A DNA stretch of 64,000 bases from Taeniopygia guttata (Eukaryota; Chordata; Aves; Passeriformes; Estrildidae). The stretch covers positions 45,980,001 through 46,044,000 of the forward strand of contig NC_133024.1 of assembly GCF_048771995.1 (NCBI RefSeq), read 5' to 3'. The translations under genes were made by a program, and so were the position numbers. A model generated the notes under the pieces. It worked only from the letters and a program-made list of their open reading frames with translations, did no database searches and was not told where the DNA came from. Each line of letters starts with the position of its first letter. The first letter of the stretch is position 1. Positions 34,146 through 45,480 of this stretch are shown piece after piece.

Positions 34146-37100
34146 AAAAACTTCTAAATTAATACTGTTTTTTTCCCTTGAAAGTGGTCTTTGCTCTCTT
34201 AAACATCTATATAAAGTTATTGTTTTAAATCTGCCCACGGATAATTCATAAGCATAATGACCACTGTTCAAGGGAACTGTCCTTTCTTCTCAGCCAGACA
34301 ACCTGAAAAAAGTGAATAATTCCTGTGCAGGCATACAAACTTTTCAATCTTTTTAAAAAGGAAGTATGGTGGCTAAGGATTACATTAGTTGGAATTTAAA
34401 CTTTTAGAAAGCACCATTTTCAGTGTTTAGGGACAAGTGCTCCACTGGGGCTCTGGGCACTGAGGCTGTTCCAGTTTTTCCTCACTTTTGCTGCATTGCA
34501 ACCAATCTTTTCTTAAAGTTCAAGCATATGGCAGAAAATAGTTTTTACTGTCTACTTGCAGCTGTTGGAAAATAGTTATTATTTTCCATTTAAATAATGC
34601 CATTCTGGTTTTTGGGGGCTATAATGAAAAGTGCAGCCTGCTGCCTGCATCCTAGGCATTAGTCCAGAATTACTGACACAGGAGTCCTTAGACAGTTAAA
34701 AACTTGGGCATCAGTCCCACAGAGCAAGGATGCAGAAGGGAATACACTACTATATGTTGCTGAAATGTGCCAAATAGCTTACTGAAAAACAATCCAGAAA
34801 AGACACATATGGATAAGGTGGAAAGAAGAAAATGTTAAAAAAAAAATTTAAAAAAAGGAAAAAACCCAAATCAGAAACATTACCTGTTTGTAACATCAAA
34901 AAGTCACTGTCTCAACTTTTGTTTCTTTTTACATTCATTATGGTTTCCAGACACCCATTATTAGTATCTGTTCTTCTACAAAGAGTCTTTCCTAACTCTT
35001 GTGATTTGTACACTCTGACACCTCTGCATATTTTCCTCAGTGGAATCTACCTGGGAAGATGAAGCGACACTGACAAATTTTAGGCTTCCTGATGTGTGGT
35101 GTAGTACACGGCAGCACAAAGCACAGTGATAGCCTTCTTCACCAGTGATGCACTTGTTCAGTGGTCAGGGTTCCATGTCTAGACAGCGCAGAGCACATCT
35201 CAGACTCTGGAAAGAATGTTTCATTGAACTAAATGATAGAGAAAGAGTTAGTTCTCCATAGATAAAGCAAAAGAAGATGAAGACATAATCTCAAATATAT
35301 TACAGCTCAATTTTCAAAAACTTCTATTCTTTCTTCCAACTCCCTGTTCCACAGGAAAGTGATTATTCCTTTTTTTTTTTTTTTTTTTTCATGAGCACTC
35401 TTTGAGGTGTTAGGAAAGAAGAACAGGTAGAGAACTCTGACGTCTAGCTAAGAGAGAAAGCACATCTCTCCTCTTGAATAGGAAGGCAGATGGAGAAACA
35501 GAGAGGATCTTATTATTATTGGGAGAGTAAAACAAAACAGGGTAGTTGAAATGAAGTACTCCTTACACAGATGAGAGAATAGCTCAGGAGGAGGAAAGCA
35601 TTTCAATGTTAGGGCCTTTGTCCTGGGACAAGAGATCAGCTATCACATTCCTTACTCAGCAAATGATTTGAATTCATTTGAATCATTAAAACTTTCAAAT
35701 TTTGCTTGATCAAAACAGATTCTTGTTGTTTATTTCTTTATTAATTTTCCATGTCAGATCATTTGGTTGTTTTGAGGAGGAAATACTCTTTTTTTTCCTC
35801 TCACTTATAAAAGCTTTCATACAGAGAGTCATATGGTGGAGGTTTTCCTCACTATTTATACACTGTCTTTTCTTTATACATCCCCTTTCACTCTTCTTCT
35901 TTCTGTTTACTTTCTGTAAGAGGAAGAAAATATTCAAATTTAAAGAAATATGAAAATTGCTGAAATAAGTTTTTTTTTAAACCTTTCAATATTACCTCCT
36001 ATTTAATTTTGTTAGTGGAATTTTCTTGCCATTTACATCTGATAGCTGTAACTCAACAAATTTTTGATTTCTCGGTGTAAGTTAAAACCAGTACAATTCA
36101 TTACATAAAAAACTATCATCAAGAATAATCGATAAAATTTACACCTCCAAGAAGCATATGCTCTGTCATTGACACATAATTCCCTACATCACAGCACTGA
36201 TAGAAGCAGTTGAGAAGCTGAGTTGACAATTGTGTACCTGGTTGAACATTTGCCACGTTATAGATTGTTTTCTTCTTTTGATGCAATATAACTAACTAAT
36301 GCAAAGGATTACTTTTGGCCCTTCCCATTGTATCCACATAGTTGTTTTCTGAAGAGAGCTATAGCATATTATAAGCAAAATTTACATTCAAGTGTGTGCT
36401 TGAGGGGACTCAAATTCATTGCTTTTCCAGAGTAGATTAAATAAAAAATAAATCCAGTTGTCAAGTTATTTCAAACTAATTCTTACTCACACCAAAGGTT
36501 TCTATGCTACTAGAAATTAAAAACATTGTGTCTATGCAACTGACTATAATTTTTTTTTCCAGATACACTCTACATCATTAAATTAGAAAATCACAGACAT
36601 ATTTGAGTTTCTAGATAGGTATGGCAAGCCATACTTCAGAACATGTTGATGAAGGCTTATTTTAGTCTTTAAATATACAATCACTCATACATTTTTGACA
36701 GTCAATACTCCAAGAGGATCCTCCACTTTGCTAGGATTAGCCAAGTGCTTAAATATGCGTATGTGTTTAGTACTTGCAGGATCAGAGATGAATTTCAGCT
36801 GCTGAAATGCATGTGGAAAGAAGGATCTTGGTCTAGTCACTCAGGGGTCCTCAGTAATCAATTAAGTCAAAAAAGCCACCTTCACTGGGCAATTCTTTCC
36901 ACTACTCTTTTTCATTGGTCTTACAAAGGCATGATCTTCCCTTTGGAGATGTCTATCACTTCCATAAAGAGCCTAAAAAAATCCAGCTAAGACTTGACTC
37001 CTTACTTTGGTTGACATGAATCTTATCCTTTGCCATTCTGACCCTGTTGTTTTAAATGCTTAACAGTTACTGTGATTGCATGATCTTTATTGCTTACCCA

Positions 37101-37768
37101 ACTCATTAAGACAGCTGATGGCTGAGGTGGTAAACACCTGTTCATCAAAATGCTGTGTTTCCACGGACATAGTATGTCAAAAATATATTCAAATACATGT
37201 TGCATGATACTGGTTCCTCTTGAATCGCTGATTCAAGGCATCCAGTGTTATATGCTGCCCTGCATTTTATTCAATTTCTCTTAAGAAATTTGTGGGCAGT
37301 GTATAAGTGTTAAGAAAATGCCCATGTCATTCTTTGTAAGGCTATATCATGAACAAATACTGTATTTTTAGTATCATTTAAAGACATACTTGATTTATTA
37401 AAATGACCTTATTTAACTATGTATATTAAATAAATACATGACTTTTTGCCTATTTATCTGACAAAAAGAGCCTTTGGCTATCTGCTTATTCAAAATATGG
37501 TAAAACATTGTCTTCTTTTGCTTGTCTCTTGACATGCAAATTAGATTTAAACCAACAGAGAGATAACACTCTTACCACTGGAAGAATGATGTGCTATATC
37601 AAAGTGAACTTTGCATATACATTGTATGCTTAGGAGTGTACTGAAAGGAGTGCTGCAAAGGTGGCAAATTAATACAACCAAGCAGTTTAGAGGAGTCAGA
37701 CATCATGCTATATACAGCTTGAAATGGTAAATACAAACACTCAAGAATGCTTACAATATATTTCACAA
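34146..37768. other. Non-coding, nothing recognised
   Basis: AT-rich sequence with T21 at 35,369-35,389. I looked on the minus strand for an upstream partner to the exon-like frame at 33.8-34.1 kb and found none I could support. Confidence 0.5.
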
Positions 37769-37932
37769 AAAAGAAAACCAACCCAAAACAAAACAAAAAC
37801 CAAACAATAATAACAAAAAACACACACACACACAAAATCCCCAAAACCCAAAAAACAAAACAAAACAAAAACTCTACACACACACAAAAAAAAAAAAAAA
37901 AAAGAACCCAACAAAAAACCCAAACCCCAGTT
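37769..37932 (+). repeat. A/C-rich, nearly G-free low-complexity tract
   Basis: About 160 bases are made almost only of A and C: AAAAC and AACCC-type units, two short CA runs and A18 at 37,886-37,903. It lies directly upstream of the CR1 3' fragment. Confidence 0.85.
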
Positions 37933-37965
37933 CTATTGCATTTCTAAACTGAAGTCAGTTGAAGC

Positions 37966-38050
37966 ACTCGTGTGGTGTCCCTCCCATGGTGTCCTGGCGG
38001 AAGGCTTGGAACTAGATGGTCTTTAAGGTCCCTTTCAACTGAAACCGTAA
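37966..38050 (+). mobile_element. CR1 LINE 3'-end fragment
   Basis: Contains GTGGTGTCCCT and then TTGGAACTAGATGGTCTTTA and AGGTCCCTTTCAACTGAAACC. These correspond to the final part of avian CR1 (GGAACTAGATGATCTTTAAGG and so on). The terminal ATTCTATGA repeat is not preserved. Only about 85 bp remain, with more divergence than the copy at 22.8 kb. Confidence 0.85.
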
Positions 38051-38119
38051 AGGATCTTAAGGTATATGTTGTGCAGGGGATTGGATACAGACAGGCAACA
38101 AGTAGTTCTGGGCTCATGC

Positions 38120-38280
38120 CAGTGGTGAAAACAACATGCTCTGTGGTCTCAGACAAGCTATCTTCTGTGACCTATTTTTATGCCCCCTGATTAGTAAAAT
38201 GGGTATAATTTAGATTTGCCTATTTCCATAGGGTAATTCTGCAGAGTCAGAATGTTGTTTGAGTACTGAAAGGAAAATTG
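38120..38280 (+). mobile_element. Old MIR/L2-like SINE fragment
   Basis: 'gtctcagacaagctatcttc' then 'tgtgacc', 'ttagtaaaatgggtataatt' and 'atttccatagggtaattctg' follow the order of the MIR/CORE-SINE and L2 3' region (CAAGTCACTTAACCTCT, then CAGTTTCCTCATCTGTAAAA and TGGGTATAAT, then CTCACAGGGTTGTT). The match is loose, consistent with an element predating birds. Family assignment is uncertain. Confidence 0.45.
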
Positions 38281-39312
38281 AGCCACTTACACAATGCTCA
38301 GTTTTGAAGATGGACATGTTTATGTCTAGGGCAGGTATAAAGGTGTGAGGAAGGCTGGGCAATAAGGATACTGTAAGTATAAAACTGCTTCTTTTGATTT
38401 TCTGTTCTGAAGCTATACAATCAAACATAAAACATGACTCTGCCATCTGTCAGCATAAAATATTTGTGTCCAGTGGAAATCCTGATGCTTTCTAGCTGAT
38501 GAAGCATCTTGCCAAGGGCTGTTGGGTAGGTGAAGAAAACTTCCTGCTCTGGTGTGCTGCACTGCTAGGCTTGATGCTCGCATATTCTGATACCTAGGTT
38601 GAATTCACTATGGCTAAATAGAGACTTGGGAAGTTTTTCCTCAGGGTTATAAAGTTCTGGTTAGAATGCATCCCAGCATCTGCAAGGTAAGAATCTTCCC
38701 TCTTTGCTGCTGGCTTTGCCTTGCTAGACCTGCCTTTGTGGCCTCTGCAATTTTCATATGTCAAGATTCTTCAGTGCATGTTCCTACTGTAACTACGAGT
38801 TACTGGGTTCTTTTTAAAGAAAAATAATTTATAACAGGTATTAGACAATGTTAGCATCCTATTTTTAGCTAGTGCTAAAAGGGAGGCCATTAAGCAAGGA
38901 CTTCTTTTCTCTTTTGTCCTAAGGATCATTTGTGTATAAGGGGGATCGTGTGCATTGTTGTGAACAGACACAGACCAAGGCAGATCACTTCCTCCAAAGA
39001 TTGTCTTCTAAACCTGACAATGAATCCAAATAAACTGGAGGTCAGCAACTGAGGAAAAAAAAAAAAAAAAAGCCAAGGCTAGTTAGGAATTATCTGGTTT
39101 TAGAAAGAGGGTTATTTATAAATAAACATTCTTTATGAGCCAAGAGAACTATGTCATATGCAGTTTAAGAGATATGACTAACAAAAAGTGAAAAAGAGAA
39201 GAAGGGTTTCCTTTGCTTAATTAAAAGAGGGAATATTTTTTACCCCAAATTTAATAATTAAAAGGCAGAGTAGATTTCTGTATGGAAACACAATGAAAAG
39301 CAATCTCAGTCA
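38281..39312. other. Non-coding, nothing recognised
   Basis: Ordinary AT-rich sequence with an A17 run at 39,055-39,071. Confidence 0.55.
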
Positions 39313-39394
39313 TTTTGCTATCAGGTAAACTTGCTGAGGTCAGCTCCTGGCCAAAGTGTATGGCTGACTTCAGCAAGTTTACCCTGTGGTAAAA
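39313..39394 (+). ncRNA. Candidate microRNA precursor-like hairpin
   Basis: The arms at 39,324-39,344 and 39,363-39,383 (21 bases each) pair completely, with one G-U wobble (G39,338 with U39,369), around an 18-base loop. Below a symmetric 2x2 internal loop (39,322-39,323 against 39,384-39,385) the stem continues for nine more pairs (39,313-39,321 with 39,386-39,394), three of them G-U. In total there are 26 Watson-Crick and four G-U pairs in an 82-base foldback. On the minus strand the wobbles would be A-C mismatches, so the plus strand is the better fold. Length, loop size and basal stem fit a Drosha/Dicer substrate. The left arm starts GGTAAACTTGCTGAGG and the right arm ends CAGCAAGTTTACC. 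I do not recognise it as a named microRNA. Alternatives are a foldback transposon remnant or a DNA hairpin with no product. Confidence 0.45.
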
Positions 39395-41052
39395 CTAACA
39401 GGCTTTGATCTTTACTTTGTTTTCACCTCAGGACAGCTCCTGCTTGTTAGTTACCTGAAGGTAAAAATCACACCTTCTTTTATCACCAAAGCTAAGTCTG
39501 TGAAGCAAACAGACTGGAAATAAGAAGAAATGAGAGCTGATATATGGCATATAGACATCAAAGGAGGGGATGCAGAGCTTATTTTGTTTCCTCAGGAGGA
39601 AAGGAGGAAAAAGGAAATTTAGAAATACCATACCAGACAGAATATATTGCAGAAATGGTAAGTATGATTGAACAATATGTTCAACTACTTCATAGTAGTG
39701 TTTTAGACAAAAAAAAAAAAAAAAAAAAAACAAAGCAAAGCAAAACCCAAAAAAAAAACCCCAAAAAACAAGAACAAAGGAGAAATTAGGTAGGAAAGCA
39801 AGGTAAAGAAGTGTAATGATGTGGAGATAACCAATTCAGAGACAAACATTCTTTGGTGGGACTTAAAAAATAAGAATCTATAAGGAAAAACATAAGATGG
39901 GCTGCATTTGGAAGTCCCCTGGATGGTGAAACTCAAAGAGCAAGAATGAGCAACGATCCCATGACTGTGCTAGGATAGCAAGATGGGACTACACCACATC
40001 AGGGGTGGAATGATTTTGACCATGGGAAATCCAGTGGAATGTGATCATGAACCAACCTCAGAGGGGAGCAGCAGATGGTAGCACAGGATATTGAGAACTA
40101 CTTTCTCCTGGTAAGTTTTGCCAACTGAGTTGTTTCACTGAAAAGGAGGCCAAAAAATACTCAAGAAAGGGAGGATCTCATCAAAAGACTCAGTGATGGA
40201 ACCTAGGGAAGGCAGGCATTTAGAAGAAAGAGCACGTGGGGAGCCACTGCTCAGTCTTGCTCTTCTTTTAGCCATGAAAGCATGCACTCAAAAATGTTTG
40301 CCATTTAGTATCTGAAGAATTTCTATAATTTCTCTGGTGGTCCAAATTTCTGTAACTATTTAAATACTGCCATAAATAATTGAGGTTTTTCTAGTTTTGG
40401 GGTTTTTTTCAGTTGGTTGGTTCCTCTGTTTTAATCAAGATCATACTTCTGTGGGCCCTAATTTAGTCAGGTTATATATTTCAGAGCAAACAGCTTGCTT
40501 TGCCTAAGTACTTCTGTGAACTGAACACTCTGCCCTGAGGCAATCAAATCCAAAGCCAAAGAGGGATGCACCCTTCATATTCCACTAATTGATTGAAGGG
40601 GCAAATGATCTATAGGAAAAGTTGCATCATTAACTTAATTGAGGGCAAAGCCTAATTAGAGGGGAAATGAAGTAGACAGAGCCAGAGACACAGCAGGCCT
40701 TCATGTGAGATGTCAACAAATAGACATTGTAACTAAAACCAGACAGAAACCCACGCACTTCATTTACATCTTTAATTTCAATGTGAAAACATTTACAGTG
40801 ATTGTGATATGTTTGTGAGATTGCAGAGGAATACAAAAATTTAACAGAATTAAGCTGAAATCAACAGGTTTTAGAGTTGCAGAAAAAAAAATCAACTGAC
40901 TAAAGTTGCTTTAAAGAATCTTGAGCAACTGACTGAAGTTCCTTAAGACTATGCTTGCTCTTCTCTAGTATATTTGAACTCTACATTCCTGAGGAAATCC
41001 AATGAGAACTGCACCAGGAATTTTACAGTAGTGAGTAAATAAACCAAGTAAA
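39395..41052. other. Non-coding; A-rich tract inside
   Basis: No gene is supported. Contains A22 followed by AAAGC/AACCCC-type low-complexity sequence at 39,709-39,779. Confidence 0.5.
39709..39779 (+). repeat. A22 run plus A/C-rich low-complexity tract
   Basis: Twenty-two A, then AAAGC and AAAACCC-type units, almost without T. Confidence 0.85.
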
Positions 41053-42579
41053 TTGTGGTGGACCATATTGCTTCAGTTTGACTCTACAAAATTCCTGAAT
41101 GAAGCGATAAAATGTCACTTTTGTACATTTGTTCTTTTTAAATGGTCACTCTGTGCATTACCTTCTTTGCTTGTGCAAAGAGGCTTCACACCTCAGAATC
41201 ACAAGATCCTGAGCTGTAAACTGGTGATGTTAAATTCTAGAGGCTTGTTAAGTATTTTAAACATTAGTTTAATATCTGAACTAAAACAGGTGTCAGAGGT
41301 CTTTTCAGGACCTTTTCCACTGTGTTTTAGGGGCATTTTTTGGCATGCAGCTCCTTTCTTACCCACTGCAGGAATACAAACAAAACCTTTTCATGAGAAA
41401 AGCCACTTAAGTGAAATGAGGAATGCAAGCAGACATGTTTTGGCTACAGTGCATGTCTTTAAAGTATATAGGCATTATTATACAATTCAACTGCATTCAT
41501 ATGGGTACCAAGCATTCTTTCAAAAGCTGGGCCTTGAGCTTGCTCAGAGGTGTGCACCAAATTTTTGTGAGTATATATAATTAAATAGTGTGTAGATATG
41601 TTAATAAATGGAAAGGGTAAATTAATTTCACTGTGACAACCACACAGACAGAAAAATCATCACACGCTAATTAACCAAAACATTTTTATGAAGTCCTCTT
41701 TTGTATTTTAAGGAAATTTATCAACAGTTTGCAGATTCACAAACCTCCCATTTTATTAATCAGTGAAATTACTTACCAAACAGCAAACTCATCCACCTGT
41801 TTACGGCAACTGGATATTAAATAGATGCTTCCATATCTGTATTTTATTCTTCATACTTTTTGTTTTCTCTAGCCAACTCAACCACCCTCATATCCCATGT
41901 CCTTCTATGCTAATCAGCACTTAGCCTGGAAGCTTTGTCCAGGATCTGCTCCTTCATCTCTGAAACAAGAAAACTCCCAATGGCTTACAGGAGGATTTTA
42001 TTACTGTTGGACCACTGTGTCATTCTCAAATGAATTTGAGTTTATACTTAAGACAAGTGAGAGTACCTGATCCAACCAAGATGGCTCTCTTGTAATTCCA
42101 AATCTCCCATGCAAAGCACTTTAGGCTTTATGCAGAAGACAGGAAGAGGCTCCACTGAGTACAGTATTGGTTATTATGCATGTTGTGTGACAAGGTGCAC
42201 TATATGCACTTAAAGTTAGCCTAAAAAAAATGCATATTGTGCCATTCGTGAGGCTAAAGACCTTCAGGGCAAATCTCCCTTTAGTTCCCTTAAACTACAT
42301 TAGCTCAAAGCCCATTTTGGTGAGAGATGGAATTTATAAAATTATGGGTTTCAAGAAAGCAAAAATTACAACAGTCTACAAGTCACTGGAGCAGTCTTTC
42401 TTATTTCAGCTTTGTAGTAAAGTATACTGTAAACGACATAATAAGAGGAAATCCTGTTTAGATCATTCTGGAGTACAATAGTTGAATGTTAACACATTTA
42501 TTATCACCTGTCACATCCCTATGAATGCATCATTGTGAACATGCGTTTGGATCTAGGACAGCATCATTAATCATTGTTC

Positions 42580-42720
42580 CAAAAAAAACCCACAGTAGTT
42601 AATTATTTGTCTCAACATATTGCATTTAAATTATCCTCCTCATTAAATCAATTATGAAACAATGTAAGTATCCTAATTGAGCTACTAAGAACGAGAACAT
42701 TGTTGCAAAATAGAAATGGA
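42580..42720. promoter_or_regulatory. Candidate AT-motif regulatory element
   Basis: Clustered homeodomain- and SOX-like sites occur without simple repeats: 'agttaattatttg' near 42,597, 'attaaatcaattatg' near 42,643, 'cctaattgagc' near 42,672 and 'aacattgttgcaaaat' near 42,697. This resembles known vertebrate enhancer composition. AT-rich DNA also produces such motifs by chance. Confidence 0.2.
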
Positions 42721-43979
42721 AAGATACTACCAAATGCCATCCTGATTTTCAAGTACATACATTGTATTCTTTTACATTTTACCAGAATTCATACAGCTAG
42801 GGAATTAAATTAGGAAACGTTTCCAGGGTGTATTAGTTGGGGTTTGGCAATATGCTGCCTTTGTCATGTGGCTTTTTACAGCTTGGAACACAAGCAGAAC
42901 CTACTCATATGTGCTTGTACTATAGACTGTAAACATATCTTACGATGTAAAGGAGTTTTTAATACTTCCCAATAAAATATGGAAAAAAAAGTCAGCTATT
43001 GAAACCCTTATGTTTTTGAAAATATGGTGTCTGTATGTTTAACTTGTTTTCTCAAGAGTGGCATTCACTGAAGCAAATATTGACTTGTGATCATCTTAAT
43101 TCATCTGCACCAGGCTCCCCTTATAGTAAACAAGCAGAAGCAAGCATCTGACTTATTTTAGATACCTGCTTTGTGATAAGATGAATCATACCTTAGAAGT
43201 AACTATTCTTTTTCCAAAAGGGAGACCCAAAAGGGAGACCAAGAGTTTTAGGAGTCAGGATAAGGATGTCTGCACTTCAGTAATTTAAATTTCAGCTTAA
43301 GACCCATCAGCCTAGTGTATAAAACAATACAGGCAATATGAACTTGAAAGCTCAAAGGGAACAATGAAGAGATGCAAGCCTTCAATTTTTTGCACCTGCA
43401 GCATAGAATTTGTGAAGCTATATCAAAGACTAGATTTTAAGGGTTTTGGGACATAGCCTAGTAAAGTAATACAGGAGTTACCTTGCAAATACAGTGTAAA
43501 CTGTTCTATAGATCGAAATAGTCTCATACAATAATGACTAAATTTGTGGAAAATATAGTCCTTCCAAATGCTAATAATTTCTGTTAATATTTTCTGTTTC
43601 TTTTAAAGTTTCTTTTGCTTTGACAAGATCCACATAAAATGTAAGTATTTTAACTGCTGTTTTTGGTCTTTCTGTAGTAAAACTCTACTGTGATCTCTTA
43701 CTGCAGTACTAATTTCATCAAGTACATGAAATCACTCTAACCATTATGAAGTCTCTAATGTCAGCTGGATACTGATTCAACTTCAATATTGTTGCAAAAT
43801 GTTTTCTTATGCTCCTTACTCTTTCAGAAAGGAAAAATATAATATTTAGGGAATATTTTGTTTTGCCATCTCTAGCACTTGATTTTTTTTTTTTTTTTGA
43901 GGTAAAAAACGCTGTAAGGATGATTCACTTCAGCAGTGAATCTGTCCCACCTTCAGTACTAACTTGAGCAATTTTTGCT
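42721..43979. other. Non-coding, nothing recognised
   Basis: AT-rich; T16 at 43,883-43,898; 8-bp hairpin GATTCACT/AGTGAATC near 43,922-43,942. No gene is supported. Confidence 0.5.
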
Positions 43980-44466
43980 TCTTTTTCAAGCATGTTCCCC
44001 ACAGACCGGTCTCTGTTTTGAGAAGTGTCTGAAATCTTGTCTCAACAGTGCCCAGAGTAGCTATCTGCTCTGACTGACTCTTGTTTTCTTAATATGGCCA
44101 CCTTTCCATATTGGTAGCTTAGACTTGATAGCCTTCTCCTCTGGCAGAAACAAATAGTCCCTTGCAAAATGTAGAAGTGCACAGTGTGGGGCAGCCCATT
44201 TATTTTTAGCTTTCTGTTTCACATCAGGGTACATAGCAGCATGACAAATATTGATCTTTAGAAGTGAAAATCTCATTCTGAATATTGCCCTCCACTGAAT
44301 GAGAACTGATTCCATCATCTTTTCCTGCATAGTTGTTATTGATAGATTTTTTCTCTTCTGCCCAACAAGATGCAACAGGAAGATCTATATAATTTTTACC
44401 ATTTGCAATTTCCAGAATAAAATTAGGCATGTTACATATTTTGTTAGTTTTGTGGGTTTTATAGAG

Positions 44467-44497
44467 GTTTTTTGTTTTGTTTTGTTTTTTTTTTTTT
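44467..44497. repeat. T-rich (TTTTG)n tract
   Basis: TTTTG units passing into a run of T. Confidence 0.85.
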
Positions 44498-44879
44498 AAA
44501 CAGGTGAGTTTGTCCTGAAACAGCCCCATACAAAACGAGCTGCAATATATAGTTGTTTTTTGCTCCACAAAATTTTAAAATAAGTAGAGGGGGAAAAAAA
44601 AATCTAAAAAATAATGTTTCCTTTCATAGAAACCATAATCATTGTGAATTTAAATATATATTTTCTATACATCTATTGTAAATTCCATCTTCCAAGTTTT
44701 CTATAAAAACTAACATTTGTCAACAATTACCACTTGATGCAACATGGCACTTCTTTAAAAATATTTGGAGATACCTACTGTGCACTAACTATGCACAAAT
44801 GTTGATTGTTAATAGCTTTTATTATATGTAGTCTTGTTACTGGTGAAAACATGATGAACTCTAAGAATGATTTCATGCT

Positions 44880-45110
44880 AAATCAGAACTAATTTTATTT
44901 TTAACAGCTTTGTAAATAGTTACGTTAAACTTGCAAAACAAAACTCTAAATCCAGGAAGGAATAAACCATGTAGAATTAATTGAATTGTGAATGGTTTCT
45001 TTTCCTCACTCTGCACACACTAAAATTCAGCTCACTGTGCATTTAATAAGTTGATTACAATTACAGGACATAGATTGTTAATTAGGAACCAAACGTCACT
45101 TTACACAAAG
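44880..45110. promoter_or_regulatory. Candidate AT-motif regulatory element
   Basis: Non-repetitive sequence with homeodomain-type sites 'gaattaattgaattg', 'tgattacaattacagg' and 'gttaattagg', and two retained CpGs (TTACGTTAAA, AACGTCAC). It is similar in character to the block at 7 kb but weaker. Confidence 0.2.
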
Positions 45111-45229
45111 GATTGACATCCTCCTTTTACATAAAATACACAAACTAATATTTTGTGAAAATAAATATGGAATTTTGTGGATGCAATAGCAAAACAAATT
45201 TGTCAAATTTGCCAGATTTACCAAATGGT

Positions 45230-45480
45230 CAGATTGCTTTTGGATTGAGGAGGTGCAGACTCTGTGAGCTTCCCACAGACAAAAGCACACTGATCCTCAA
45301 CGCACTGACAGCAACAGAGCCAGTTGCTGCTGTCTTCAGTGCGAGGAGGTTTCAGCCCAGAAGGCAGAAACATTGGCTAATGTGAAGGAATAGGGGCAGC
45401 CTTGTTAGCGGGACTCTTTCCCAGGAAGTCAGGAGCTGATCAGCTCTACGCTCAGCAGGAGATGTCAACAAAGTCTATAG
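45230..45480. other. Non-repetitive patch with retained CpGs
   Basis: Several CpGs (CAACGC, GTGCGA, TAGCGG, CTACGC) and a perfect 14-bp palindrome GAGCTGATCAGCTC at about 45,432-45,445 sit in AT-rich surroundings. A 76-codon plus frame (45,155-45,385) is unrecognised. It could be a conserved element; function is unknown. Confidence 0.25.
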
